Source: Sporocytophaga sp.
Lineage (GTDB): Bacteria > Bacteroidota > Bacteroidia > Cytophagales > Cytophagaceae
DNA length: 64,000 nt
Reading direction: 5' to 3'
Assembly: GCA_024707265.1 (NCBI GenBank)
Contig: JANQAB010000002.1
Coordinates: 1,074,188-1,138,187, forward strand
This document shows, piece by piece, positions 1-8,931 of the stretch. How positions within the stretch are numbered: position 1 is the stretch's first letter; every line of letters starts with the position of its first letter. The notes under the pieces are model-generated. The model had not been told where the DNA came from. It searched no databases and was given only the letters and a program-made list of their open reading frames with translations. Position numbers and translations under genes: made by a program.

Positions 1-1
1 T

Positions 2-1690
2 CCTGATGTTTATTCAATCGGAGAATCTGCTTTATATAAAGGAATGATTTATGGGTTGGTTGCTCCGGGATATGAAATGGCAGACGTAGTAGCGAATTCA
101 CTTGCAGGCGGATCAAAAACCTTTGCGCCATATGATATGTCAACAAAGCTTAAGCTGATAGGGGTAGACGTAGCAAGCTTCGGAGATCCTTTCTGTACAG
201 AACAGGAACATCAGCATATTGTATTTGAAGATAAAACCAAAGGAATATACAAAAGAGTAAATATTTCGGCTTGTGGTAACTATCTGCTTGGTGGGGTTCT
301 TGTCGGTGATGCTAAGGATTACAACATGTTATTGCAGACCTATAAGAATGCAATTATTTTACCTCCAACTCCTGAAGACCTTATTCTGGGGCCTAGGAGC
401 GGGGCGGAGTCTACCGGTAGCGGTGTTTTGAGTCTTCCTGATGCAGCTTTAATCTGTTCCTGTGAAAATGTTACCAAAGGAGATATTTGTTCTGCTGTAA
501 CCTACAACAACCTTGAAGATGTTGCAGGTATAAAAAAATGTACCAAAGCGGGAACCGGTTGTGGTGGTTGTGTACCTATGCTGAACGACCTGTTGACTGC
601 TACGCTTAAGGCTTCAGGAAAAGAAGTAAATAAGGTTCTGTGCGAGCATTTCAGCTATTCAAGACAAGAGGTGTTGGCAATCATCAAATCAACAGAAATC
701 AAAACTTATGATGAGCTGCTAATGAAGTATGGTAACGGTGATGGTTGCGAAGTTTGTAAACCAGCTGTGGCTTCTATGCTTGCAAGTACCTGGAATGATA
801 TGATCCTTAACCAGGATACCATTCAGGATACCAACGACAAATATCTTGCAAATATTCAAAAAGGAGGAACATATTCCGTAGTACCAAGAATACCTGGTGG
901 TGAGATCACTCCTGAGAAGTTGATAGCAATTGGAGTGATCGCCAAGAAATATGATCTGTACTGTAAAATTACAGGTGGACAAAGAATTGACCTTTTTGGA
1001 GCGCGTGTAGATGAATTACCTCTTATCTGGGAAGAGCTAATCGAAGCAGGTTTCGAAAGCGGCCATGCATATGGAAAATCACTGAGAACAGTTAAGAGTT
1101 GCGTGGGATCAACATGGTGCAGATTTGGTCTTCATGACTCCGTGACATTTGCAATAGAAATCGAAGAACGCTATAAAGGTCTGAGAGCTCCTCATAAACT
1201 GAAGAGTGCTGTATCTGGATGTGTACGTGAATGTGCAGAAGCTCAGGGTAAAGACTTTGGTATTATCGCTACAGACAAGGGCTGGAACCTTTATGTATGC
1301 GGTAATGGAGGTGCAAAACCTCAGCATGCTAAATTACTTGCATCTGATATCGACAAAGAAACATGTATTAAGTACATCGACAGGTTCCTTATGTTCTACA
1401 TACGCACTGCAGAACCATTGAACAGAACATCAACATGGCTTAATAAACTTGAAGGTGGTATAGAATATCTGAAAGACGTGATCGTGAATGATTCTCTAGG
1501 TCTTGGTGAACAGTTGGAAAAGGAAATGCAGTATATGGTGGATACATACAAATGCGAGTGGAAAGATGTTGTGGAAAATCCTGCTAAGAGAAAGAAATTT
1601 ACTCACTTCATAAACTCTCCGATAGCAGACCCTACTATTAAGTTCCAGGCAATGAGAGATCAGAAGAAGCCGGTAGAATGGGGAGCATAG
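2..1690 (+). CDS. nirB: Nitrite reductase [NAD(P)H] large subunit, 5' truncated by window
   Basis: C-terminal two thirds of the assimilatory nitrite reductase large subunit, a cytoplasmic sirohaem/FAD enzyme that reduces nitrite to ammonium with NAD(P)H. The frame is open from base 2, and the residues before the first Met (SIGESALYKGMIYGL) match the end of the FAD/NAD domain, so the real start lies upstream. In the visible part, a BFD-like [2Fe-2S] site (CxC near residue 152, GCGGC near 188) and a second Cys pair (GCEVC near 250) precede the ferredoxin-like half domain. The sirohaem/[4Fe-4S] site follows as C-x5-C (near 366-372) and C-x3-C (near 407-411). nirD lies 149 bases downstream, and molybdenum cofactor genes follow on the same strand, which suggests a nitrate-assimilation operon continuing upstream. 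The family call is secure; only the start is missing. Confidence 0.96.
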   Translation, partial: PDVYSIGESALYKGMIYGLVAPGYEMADVVANSLAGGSKTFAPYDMSTKLKLIGVDVASFGDPFCTEQEHQHIVFEDKTKGIYKRVNISACGNYLLGGVLVGDAKDYNMLLQTYKNAIILPPTPEDLILGPRSGAESTGSGVLSLPDAALICSCENVTKGDICSAVTYNNLEDVAGIKKCTKAGTGCGGCVPMLNDLLTATLKASGKEVNKVLCEHFSYSRQEVLAIIKSTEIKTYDELLMKYGNGDGCEVCKPAVASMLASTWNDMILNQDTIQDTNDKYLANIQKGGTYSVVPRIPGGEITPEKLIAIGVIAKKYDLYCKITGGQRIDLFGARVDELPLIWEELIEAGFESGHAYGKSLRTVKSCVGSTWCRFGLHDSVTFAIEIEERYKGLRAPHKLKSAVSGCVRECAEAQGKDFGIIATDKGWNLYVCGNGGAKPQHAKLLASDIDKETCIKYIDRFLMFYIRTAEPLNRTSTWLNKLEGGIEYLKDVIVNDSLGLGEQLEKEMQYMVDTYKCEWKDVVENPAKRKKFTHFINSPIADPTIKFQAMRDQKKPVEWGA

Positions 1691-1839
1691 TAGAGTCGTA
1701 AGTTCTAAGTTTAAAGCTCAAGAGATATTAAAGTCTCTCTCCTTAAGGAGTGAGGTTTAGGATGAGGTGAATTACAGAGAAGAATTAGGTATAAGTTTTG
1801 TATTAAAATACTAACAGCTCAATTTCTAAATTTATTATT

Positions 1840-2193
1840 ATGGAAGCAATTTCAGTAGAAACAATAAAATGGGTCATGGTGGCGAAAGAGGAGGATGTTC
1901 CGGCAAATGGGGGATCATGCGTGATGTATAAAAATGAGCAGATTGCTATATTCAATTTTAAAAAAAGAAATGAATGGTATGCAACACAGAATATGTGCCC
2001 GCATAAAAAACAAATGATTCTATCAAGAGGAATGATTGGAGATAAAGAATGTGAGCCTAAAGTTGCATGTCCTTATCATAAGAAAAATTTCTCACTTAAG
2101 ACGGGAGAAAACCTTAATGGAGAAGAATACAGCATTAAAACATATCCTATTAAAGTTGAAGACGGAAATGTGTATATTGGAGGTTTGGAATAA
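1840..2193 (+). CDS. nirD: Nitrite reductase small subunit, Rieske type
   Basis: Small subunit (117 aa) of the assimilatory nitrite reductase, made with NirB encoded just upstream. It has the Rieske fold with both ligand pairs visible: C53-P-H55 and C77-P-Y-H80, so it should carry a [2Fe-2S] cluster. As known for the family, enterobacterial NirD proteins have lost these ligands, so this copy is of the cluster-bearing kind. ATG at 1840 follows an AT-rich stretch; there is no Shine-Dalgarno box, as is usual in Bacteroidetes. The moaC-moaB fusion starts 21 bases after its stop, so co-transcription is likely. A general Rieske ferredoxin is the alternative, but position next to nirB makes NirD the best reading. 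Confidence 0.93.
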   Translation: MEAISVETIKWVMVAKEEDVPANGGSCVMYKNEQIAIFNFKKRNEWYATQNMCPHKKQMILSRGMIGDKECEPKVACPYHKKNFSLKTGENLNGEEYSIKTYPIKVEDGNVYIGGLE

Positions 2194-2214
2194 CAAACCT
2201 CTACTATAACATTT

Positions 2215-3168
2215 ATGAGAGATATTACAGGAAAGCAAATTTCCCTAAGAACAGCCAAAGGAATGGGGGCTGTTCTTTGTGCCAAGGAGATTGTTGAACT
2301 GATTAAAAATGATAAACTTCCGAAAGGAAATCTTTTTGATGTTGCCAGAGCAGCCGCTTTTCTTGCTGCAAAAAATACCCAGAACCTCATCCCGCATTGT
2401 CACCCGGTTTCCATTGACGGGTTGAATATATCTTACAAATTTATTGATGAACTAAGCGAAGAGGAGGATCCTGAAGGAAAACTTAAGGATCAATATGGTG
2501 TTGTTATTTTTGCCGAAGGAAAATCTATCGGAAGAACAGGGATAGAAATGGAAGTTCTTACAGCCATATCAATTGCTGCACTTACCATTTATGACCTGTT
2601 AAAGCCTTTGGGGAATAAAGACATAGAAATATCTTCCGTAAAACTTCTTGATAAAACCGGTGGTAAGTCAGACAGGGCTAAGTTCTCTAAAAGACCCCAT
2701 CAGGCAGCCATATTGGTATGTTCAGATTCCACTGCTGCAGGTACAAGAAAAGACAGCTCCGGGTTGAAAATTAAAGAAATGCTGGAGTTGCATAATACAG
2801 AAGTGGTGGATTATCAGATTATTCCCGATGAAGCGGAGATGATTCAGGAGCAGATCAAAGATTGGGTAAAACAGGATATCGCCTTTATTTTTACTACAGG
2901 GGGAACAGGCCTTGGCCCTAGGGATCATACTGTGGATGCTGTGCAGGAAATTATTGAAAGAGACGCTCCCGGTATAGCAGAGGCTATGCGGGTCTATGGA
3001 GGAATGAGAACCCCATTGGCGATGATGTCCAGATCTATTGCAGGTTCAATAGGAGGTACTTTGATCGTTACCTTGCCCGGAAGTACAAACGGAGTAAAAG
3101 AATCTCTGGAAGCTATTTTGCCAGCTGTATTTCATGCTAAAAGCATGCTTCGCGGAGGGGCACACTAA
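2215..3168 (+). CDS. moaCB: Bifunctional molybdenum cofactor protein MoaC/MoaB
   Basis: A 317-residue fusion of two molybdenum cofactor enzymes. Residues 1-158 are MoaC (cyclic pyranopterin monophosphate synthase accessory step), with the conserved LIPHCHPV motif, a KSIGRTGIEMEVLTA stretch and the KTGGKSD end motif. Residues 160-317 are a MoaB/MogA-type molybdopterin adenylyltransferase domain with the TTGGTGLGPRDHT molybdopterin-binding loop and LPGSTNGVKE. Such MoaC-MoaB fusions are known in Bacteroidetes. It lies 21 bases after nirD and 8 bases before moeA, so it is probably read in the same transcript and supplies cofactor for a molybdenum nitrate reductase encoded outside the window (inference). 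Both domains look complete. Confidence 0.94.
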   Translation: MRDITGKQISLRTAKGMGAVLCAKEIVELIKNDKLPKGNLFDVARAAAFLAAKNTQNLIPHCHPVSIDGLNISYKFIDELSEEEDPEGKLKDQYGVVIFAEGKSIGRTGIEMEVLTAISIAALTIYDLLKPLGNKDIEISSVKLLDKTGGKSDRAKFSKRPHQAAILVCSDSTAAGTRKDSSGLKIKEMLELHNTEVVDYQIIPDEAEMIQEQIKDWVKQDIAFIFTTGGTGLGPRDHTVDAVQEIIERDAPGIAEAMRVYGGMRTPLAMMSRSIAGSIGGTLIVTLPGSTNGVKESLEAILPAVFHAKSMLRGGAH

Positions 3169-3176
3169 TCTTATTT

Positions 3177-4373
3177 ATGCTAACAGTTACTGAGGCAAGA
3201 AATCAGATTTTGCAACAAGCAAGATCATTCGGCGCCGAGACTATTTTACTTTCCGAATCATTTGACCGGATTCTTGCAGAAGATGTGTGTGCAGACCGTG
3301 ATTATCCTCCTTTTAACCGTTCTGCAATGGATGGTTATGCCCTTAAATTTAATGACATAGATAGGTATAAAGAATTCAGGCTTGTGGGAGAAATGCTTGC
3401 GGGAGAGGGTATCAAGTCTTTGAAAGAGGAAGGAACATGTATAAAGATAATGACCGGAGCCCCTGTTCCGGAGGGCGCAGATCTTGTCATTCGTGTGGAG
3501 GATTCTGAATTGAAAGATGGTATGGTGAAATTCAAATCTTATCCATCCAGGTGCTGGCAGAACATAGCCATAAGAGGCGAAGACGCGAAATCAGGAGAAA
3601 AGGTATTGCAGAAGTCAACCATTATTAATGCAAGCACTTCCGGACTTTTGGCTTCTCTTGGAAAAAATTTGGTGAGTGTTTATTCATTGCCAAAAGTAGC
3701 GATCATCTCTACAGGTAATGAAATAAAATCAGCCGGAGATATTGTATTGCCTCATCAGATCAGAGACAGTAATTCTTATACCATTGCTTCATTTTTTCAG
3801 CATTACTATATTGATATTGTATCAAGACAATTGGTGTCAGACCGTAAAGTGGACATTAAGAATGTCATTAAAAGTTTAGATGAGGTGGATATTCTTATTC
3901 TCTCCGGGGGTGTTTCAATGGGAGATGCGGATTTTGTTCCGGAAGTACTATCTGATTGCGGCGTTAAGGAAGTATTTCACAAAGTTCAGATTAAACCTGG
4001 AAAACCTCTTTGGTTTGGTGTCCGGGATAATAAAACGGTTGTGTTTGCATTACCAGGAAATCCTGTATCCTGTCAGGTAGCCTTTAAAGTATTCATAGAG
4101 CCCTTTCTCAGAGCTTGTTTCGGCCTCTCTCCTTGTCAGACTATCAAGTTACCTTTAGCCGGTAACAGGAAGAAAAAAAGTTCTTTTGAAGAATATTTTC
4201 CTTGTGCACTGGGGCCATTTGGATCGCAGACAGGTCTTCTTCCAATTAAGAATAATGGCAGCGGTGATTTTACATCCGTAACCCGTTCTTTTGGTCTTGC
4301 TATGCAGCCAGCAGAAATTGAGGAACTTAAAGAAGGGGATTTTGTTGAATTTATTCCTTGGAAGGGAATTTGA
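3177..4373 (+). CDS. moeA: Molybdopterin molybdenumtransferase MoeA
   Basis: MoeA inserts molybdate into adenylylated molybdopterin, the last general step of molybdenum cofactor synthesis, in the cytoplasm. The 398-residue length is typical. Motifs seen in order: the DRDYPPFNRSAMDGYA start of the catalytic region, MTGAPVPEGAD, STGNEI at the molybdopterin-binding domain, SGGVSMGDADFVPEVL, KIKPG-like VQIKPGKPLWFG and ALPGNPVS, with a C-terminal beta domain. ATG at 3177 is 8 bases after the stop of the moaC-moaB fusion. It appears to be the last gene of the nitrite/molybdenum cofactor operon: the next 346 bases carry no gene and end in a new promoter. Confidence 0.95.
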   Translation: MLTVTEARNQILQQARSFGAETILLSESFDRILAEDVCADRDYPPFNRSAMDGYALKFNDIDRYKEFRLVGEMLAGEGIKSLKEEGTCIKIMTGAPVPEGADLVIRVEDSELKDGMVKFKSYPSRCWQNIAIRGEDAKSGEKVLQKSTIINASTSGLLASLGKNLVSVYSLPKVAIISTGNEIKSAGDIVLPHQIRDSNSYTIASFFQHYYIDIVSRQLVSDRKVDIKNVIKSLDEVDILILSGGVSMGDADFVPEVLSDCGVKEVFHKVQIKPGKPLWFGVRDNKTVVFALPGNPVSCQVAFKVFIEPFLRACFGLSPCQTIKLPLAGNRKKKSSFEEYFPCALGPFGSQTGLLPIKNNGSGDFTSVTRSFGLAMQPAEIEELKEGDFVEFIPWKGI

Positions 4374-4658
4374 TGACAAAGATTTATATCAGTATTGAAA
4401 TCCCGAGCCAAAGCTTTTTAAATCAGAGTTAAATTTTTAGTTGTATTTGATTTTCAGCTTTCTTTTATCCTAAGTTTTTTGCTTATGAATTTATCAGAGT
4501 CAGCAAATCATTACTTTCTGGGCTTTATTCCTCTTCTTCTTATTTTTTATGAATTAGAACATCTTGTATAAGAGGGCGATATGAGCGATGATTTACTTAA
4601 AACGATGTCAAAGAAATATTTTGAGGAACCCAAGTTGTTGTTCACCTCTTTCTGAACC

Positions 4659-4691
4659 TTTGGAAATTTTCATTTAAAGTAATTACTTTTG
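4659..4691 (+). promoter_or_regulatory. Candidate Bacteroidetes-type promoter before the barrel gene
   Basis: TTTG at 4659-4662 and TACTTTTG (fits TAnnTTTG) at 4684-4691 are separated by 21 bases and sit about 28 bases before the ATG at 4720. This matches the known sigma-ABfr consensus with a slightly long spacer. The rest of the 4374-4719 gap holds no open frame or hairpin that I can support. Confidence 0.5.
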
Positions 4692-4719
4692 AATTGATTT
4701 TAAGTCTCAAAAGCATAGT

Positions 4720-5487
4720 ATGAAAAAAGTTTATGTGTTAACCCTTGTGGTTTTGCTTCTTGGAAGTACAAGGGTTTTCTCTCAAAGCAAAGGAAATATA
4801 CACTGGTCATTTAGATTTGCACCAGGCCTGAATGTAGCAACAGTAAAAGATCCTGACCCTACACCATCTGGAGTCCATTATGTAGCAGATGGTTTAACTA
4901 CAAAAGAAGGAAATGTCGGAGGCGTAAGTCTGGGGGCCAACCTTGAATATTTTGTAAATGAAAATTTTGCCTTTACTCCCGGTCTTTGGTTTACAACCAA
5001 GAATATTTTTATTAGAAATAGAGATGGCGGTTACTCGGGAGCTTCCAAATACAACCTTGTTTATCTGCAGGTGCCATTGATCGGGAAGTATTATACACAA
5101 GAAATTATCGATAATCTGAAACTGGTATTTGCTTTCGGTCCCACTCTTGATTTTAAACTTTCTGAAAATGTAAATGGTGGAGATGGTGCTCATTATTGGA
5201 ACCTGGCTAAAAATGAATTTTGGGATGACCCTTCCCGCGGCAGAAACGGGGATAACAGGCCACAGAGTTTGTTTAATCCTTTTGATCTTGGTTTGTTCTT
5301 CAGTGCCGGAGCGGATTATGCTCTAACTGACAAAATCAGTTTGTATGCAGGATTAAGTCTGAACAAAGGACTAGTGAATATGATTCACCCGAATTTAAAA
5401 TTCAATGATCCTTTTAGAACAAAAGTCAATTCAAGTGTTAAGATAAGGAGTAACATTATTGCATTAGATTTTGGTGTTAAATTCTAA
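4720..5487 (+). CDS. Outer-membrane beta-barrel protein, PorT-like family
   Basis: A 255-residue exported protein. Residues 1-22 form a signal peptide (MKKVYVLTLVVLLLGSTRVFS, cut near FSQ). The rest alternates short amphipathic strands with Gly/Asn/Asp turns and ends in a strand with terminal Phe (IIALDFGVKF), the usual outer-membrane barrel signature. It resembles the large porin-like PorT-family barrels of Bacteroidetes, whose substrate is usually unknown; I cannot assign a function. It follows its own promoter, and a small Pmp3-like gene starts 11 bases after its stop, so the two probably share a transcript. Confidence 0.75.
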   Translation: MKKVYVLTLVVLLLGSTRVFSQSKGNIHWSFRFAPGLNVATVKDPDPTPSGVHYVADGLTTKEGNVGGVSLGANLEYFVNENFAFTPGLWFTTKNIFIRNRDGGYSGASKYNLVYLQVPLIGKYYTQEIIDNLKLVFAFGPTLDFKLSENVNGGDGAHYWNLAKNEFWDDPSRGRNGDNRPQSLFNPFDLGLFFSAGADYALTDKISLYAGLSLNKGLVNMIHPNLKFNDPFRTKVNSSVKIRSNIIALDFGVKF

Positions 5488-5498
5488 TTAAGATCGAT

Positions 5499-5666
5499 AT
5501 GGTAAAATATATTATAGCATTCTTTCTTCCCTGGTTGTCTCTTATATTACAGAAAAAGATGGTTCCGGGAATTATTTGTTTGGTATTGCAGGTAACGGTT
5601 ATTGGCTGGTTACCTGCGTTTATATGGGCATTACTATCTCTGTTAAAAGAAGAAGGGAAACTTTAA
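5499..5666 (+). CDS. Small Pmp3/YqaE-like membrane protein
   Basis: A 55-residue gene 11 bases after the barrel gene. The protein starts MVKYIIAFFLPWLSL and continues with a second hydrophobic stretch, CLVLQVTVIGWLPAFIWAL, ending LKEEGKL. Two membrane spans, the FFLPW-type first helix and the IGWLPAxIWAL second helix are hallmarks of the Pmp3/YqaE/Ric1 proteolipid family (inner membrane; linked to membrane potential and stress in other organisms). Length and both helices agree with the family. Its job here is unknown. The pairing with an outer-membrane barrel may be incidental. Confidence 0.8.
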   Translation: MVKYIIAFFLPWLSLILQKKMVPGIICLVLQVTVIGWLPAFIWALLSLLKEEGKL

Positions 5667-5731
5667 TGAGTTATAAGTTATAAGTATGAAGACTTTATTT
5701 TCTAACATTAATTCTACTTATAACTTAAAAC

Positions 5732-6643
5732 TTAAGATTCTTCCTGCACTTGCGGTATTGAATAAGCCATTCTGGAAGGTTTAACAATGTATTGATATCT
5801 TTTTACATAAACCTGTGTAAACTCTGCTCCAAATAGAAGTAATAAGCAGGAATAATAGATCCATAAGAGTATAAGAATTACTGATCCTGCTGCCCCAAAT
5901 ACAGATTCAGGTGAAACTTTGTTGAAGTATATATTTAGGCTAATCTTCCCCAGATAAAATAATATAGTAGTTAGAAATGCTCCAACCCACAATGCATTGA
6001 ATTTTATTTTAATGTCCGGCAGATATTTAAAGATAAGTGCAAATAAGATAGTCTGTATTGAAAAAGAAATAATAAAGTCAAACAGGTAAAATATGTATAT
6101 GGAAAATCCTGGAATAATAAGGGCAAGAAAAGAATTCAAGGAGGATATTACTGAAGACAGGATTATGGAAATGAATAAGAATAAACCTACTATAAGTATA
6201 AGACTAAAAGACTCCGCTCTGTCCAGTAATAATTTTATCCAGGTAGCTTCTTTTTTTACTCTTACCTGCCATACCTGATTCAATGAAGTTTGAAGCTGAA
6301 TAAAGACCCCTGTTGCACTAATTACAAGTACACCTATACCGGTAATCATTAAAATATCTGAGCTGGGTTGTTGGGATACATTTACTATTATCTGCTGAAT
6401 TTGTTTAGCAGTATCCTTTCCCATAAGCATATTAATTTTTTCTGAAATATCTCCCTCAATTACTTTCTTGCCAATAAAGATCCCGATAGTATTAATAATT
6501 ATAATCAATATTCCCGGTAATGATATCAAAGCATAGAATGATACTGCAGCCGCATGAGTGAATGCATCATCGTTGACCCATTTACCAATAGTTTCCTTCA
6601 AAAGGCTTCCTATATCTCTGAATCTGAAACCATGCTTTTCCAT
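5732..6643 (-). CDS. YihY/virulence factor BrkB family membrane protein
   Basis: A 303-residue inner-membrane protein with about six hydrophobic spans and the family's AFTHAAAVSFYALISLPG opening, a periplasmic-loop segment with SLNQVW, and FGAAGSVILILLWIYYSCLLLLFGAEFTQVY near the end, which is the most conserved part of the BrkB/YihY family. Early annotation as ribonuclease BN is known to be wrong; the true role (possibly transport) is not established. It is convergent with the Pmp3-like gene and has its start 170 bases from the divergent repeat-protein gene at 6814. Confidence 0.88.
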   Translation of the reverse strand: MEKHGFRFRDIGSLLKETIGKWVNDDAFTHAAAVSFYALISLPGILIIIINTIGIFIGKKVIEGDISEKINMLMGKDTAKQIQQIIVNVSQQPSSDILMITGIGVLVISATGVFIQLQTSLNQVWQVRVKKEATWIKLLLDRAESFSLILIVGLFLFISIILSSVISSLNSFLALIIPGFSIYIFYLFDFIISFSIQTILFALIFKYLPDIKIKFNALWVGAFLTTILFYLGKISLNIYFNKVSPESVFGAAGSVILILLWIYYSCLLLLFGAEFTQVYVKRYQYIVKPSRMAYSIPQVQEES

Positions 6644-6813
6644 ATGATACCTTTAATGTGTAACATAATATTATGTAAGCTTTGTTCTTTTCGCAATGTT
6701 GGCTGAGGTAAGGGATGATTTATAACACATTTATTTGTAAAAACAAATTGAATAATGGTCAGTTAAGATGGAAGTTTTAAAATTACTAGAGGTCGTACTG
6801 AATTTATAGAATC

Positions 6814-8928
6814 ATGAAAAATCTCCTTTTTATCCTTGCCGGTTTATTTATAACAGCAAATACAATGGGACAATGTTTGCAAGTAAATGTCGGAGTTGTG
6901 ATAGAGCAAGAAGTGGATCCCTGTAAAGGACCAGTCATTCTTGATGCAAATGTTCCCGACGCGACATACCTCTGGAGCACCGGAGAAACTACGAAGCAGA
7001 TTACCGTCACCAGAACAGATACTCTTACAATAATCGTCGATAAGGCAGGATGTATAGGTGTTGATACAGTTTCGGTTCTTTTTCTGGAAAGTCCGATTGT
7101 TTACTTAGGTGCAGATCCCTTACCACGCTGCGGCGGATGCGTGACGCTTGATGTAGGAGATCAGGGAGGGGCTCAGATAAAATGGAGTACCGGAGATTCT
7201 TCTCAGGTAGTTAATTTTTGTGATATTGGTATTAATAAAGTTTGGGCAACAGTGACAAATGATCTTGGATGTTCTGTTTCTGATACTATTGAGGTTTCTG
7301 TGAAGCCCGGATATGGCATTGACCTTGGATCTTCTGATACTGTTGTGTGTGCAGACAGTATAACTATTTCTCCTCACAGTTCCTTTGGTGGTACTTACAA
7401 ATGGAGCAACGGTGAGTCAGATACTTCTATTGTAGTAAAACAATCTGGAGTTTATTACATAGATATTTTTAATATTCCGGGTTGCAGTCCTTCTGATACT
7501 ATCAGCGATTCAATCAGTATTAAATTAAGTAGTTCTCCAATCGTCGATCTTGGACCGGATCCTGATATTAAGTGCGGTGGATGTGTTTTACTTGATGCCG
7601 GTTCATTTAGTGATGCCAAATACTGGTGGAGCACCGGGGATACGACTTCTTCCATTCTATATTGTAAAACAGGATTTACAAGTGTATGCGCACAAGTTAC
7701 TACTTCGGAAGGGTGTTTCGATATTGATACTATAAGGATTAATATTAAGGAGGGATACAATCCTTCTCTGGGTGAAGATTTAACACTGTGTGGGGATAGT
7801 CTTATAATCCGCTCTGCCGATATAGGAAGAAAAATTATTTGGAATACAGGTGAAACATCCGACTCCATCATTGTGAAAAGTTCCGGTATCTATTATGTTT
7901 CTATCACTGATATTCCGGGGTGCAATCCTGCAGATACAACATCTGATACAATTTCAGTAACACTAAATAAATTACCGATTGTCAGTCTCGGGCCAGATCC
8001 TGATAAAAAGTGCACAGGGTGTTTTTCTCTTGATGCAGGAGTATTGGCAGGGGGAACATATCAATGGAGTACAGGGGAAACTTCTCAGCAGATTTCTTAT
8101 TGCAAAACCGGTGAGAATAATGTCTGGGCAAAGGTAACAGATAGTAATTTGTGCAGTGCTTCAGATACGATTATTCTTTTTATAAGAGATGATTTAGGAG
8201 CTATACTTGGAAAAGATACTACATTATGTGGTCAGGAAGTAACACTTAAGAGTCCGGTACTTCAAGGAGATTATGTTTGGAGTACAGGAGAAACAACACC
8301 TGAAATTACAGTATATGAGTCAGGTTTTTACACTGTAAAAGTTTTTAACGTGAATGGGTGTTTACCAGAAGATACTCTGACAGATACCTTGGAAGTAAGT
8401 TTTGTTCAAGTGCTTGCCAATCCTACTTTAATCATAGACTTAAGTTCTGCATGCGGAAAGTTGGAATACATGATAAACCCAGTCCCTGGAGCCAGCTCTT
8501 ATGAATGGAAAGTTCCGGATGGCTGGAAAATTTTAAGTGGTCAGGGAACCAATCTTGTAGAATTAGAATCCAATGAGATGAAGCAAGGTACTATAACAGT
8601 AAAAGCCAGTAACAGTATGGCTAACTGTGCTAGTGGTGAAGCCTCTATAGAATCTAATGAGACTATTTATTCAGTGCATGTGCCCAATACATTTTCTCCG
8701 AATAGTGATGGTATTAACGATCTCTGGATATTAAGAAATATAGAATACTTTCCGGACAATGAGCTGGTTGTTCTGAATCGTTGGGGTAATGAGGTCTATA
8801 AGAAAAGAGGATATAGAAATACCTGGGACGGAAGTAGTTTGAATGAAGGTACCTATTACTTTAAGCTGAAGATCAGGTTTTGTAACACAGAAAAAACTAT
8901 CGTTAATTATTTAACCATTGTAAGATAA
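6814..8928 (+). CDS. Secreted repeat protein with type B T9SS sorting domain
   Basis: A 704-residue exported protein. Residues 1-19 are a signal peptide ending at TMGQ. The body is built of Cys-containing beta repeats with WSTGETT-type motifs (about 75 residues each); these form a longer unit of about 146 residues starting near 92, 240 and 385 with (S/L)PIVxLGPDPxxxC-GC. The last 85 residues match the CHU_C/type B type IX secretion domain: NTFSPNSDGINDLW, LVVLNRWGNEVYK, WDGSS and GTYYFKL. The protein should pass the type IX system and remain on, or leave, the cell surface. A PorP/SprF gene follows immediately, the partner known to be needed for secretion of type B substrates. Ligand or adhesion target is unknown. 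Confidence 0.88.
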   Translation: MKNLLFILAGLFITANTMGQCLQVNVGVVIEQEVDPCKGPVILDANVPDATYLWSTGETTKQITVTRTDTLTIIVDKAGCIGVDTVSVLFLESPIVYLGADPLPRCGGCVTLDVGDQGGAQIKWSTGDSSQVVNFCDIGINKVWATVTNDLGCSVSDTIEVSVKPGYGIDLGSSDTVVCADSITISPHSSFGGTYKWSNGESDTSIVVKQSGVYYIDIFNIPGCSPSDTISDSISIKLSSSPIVDLGPDPDIKCGGCVLLDAGSFSDAKYWWSTGDTTSSILYCKTGFTSVCAQVTTSEGCFDIDTIRINIKEGYNPSLGEDLTLCGDSLIIRSADIGRKIIWNTGETSDSIIVKSSGIYYVSITDIPGCNPADTTSDTISVTLNKLPIVSLGPDPDKKCTGCFSLDAGVLAGGTYQWSTGETSQQISYCKTGENNVWAKVTDSNLCSASDTIILFIRDDLGAILGKDTTLCGQEVTLKSPVLQGDYVWSTGETTPEITVYESGFYTVKVFNVNGCLPEDTLTDTLEVSFVQVLANPTLIIDLSSACGKLEYMINPVPGASSYEWKVPDGWKILSGQGTNLVELESNEMKQGTITVKASNSMANCASGEASIESNETIYSVHVPNTFSPNSDGINDLWILRNIEYFPDNELVVLNRWGNEVYKKRGYRNTWDGSSLNEGTYYFKLKIRFCNTEKTIVNYLTIVR

Positions 8929-8931
8929 GTG

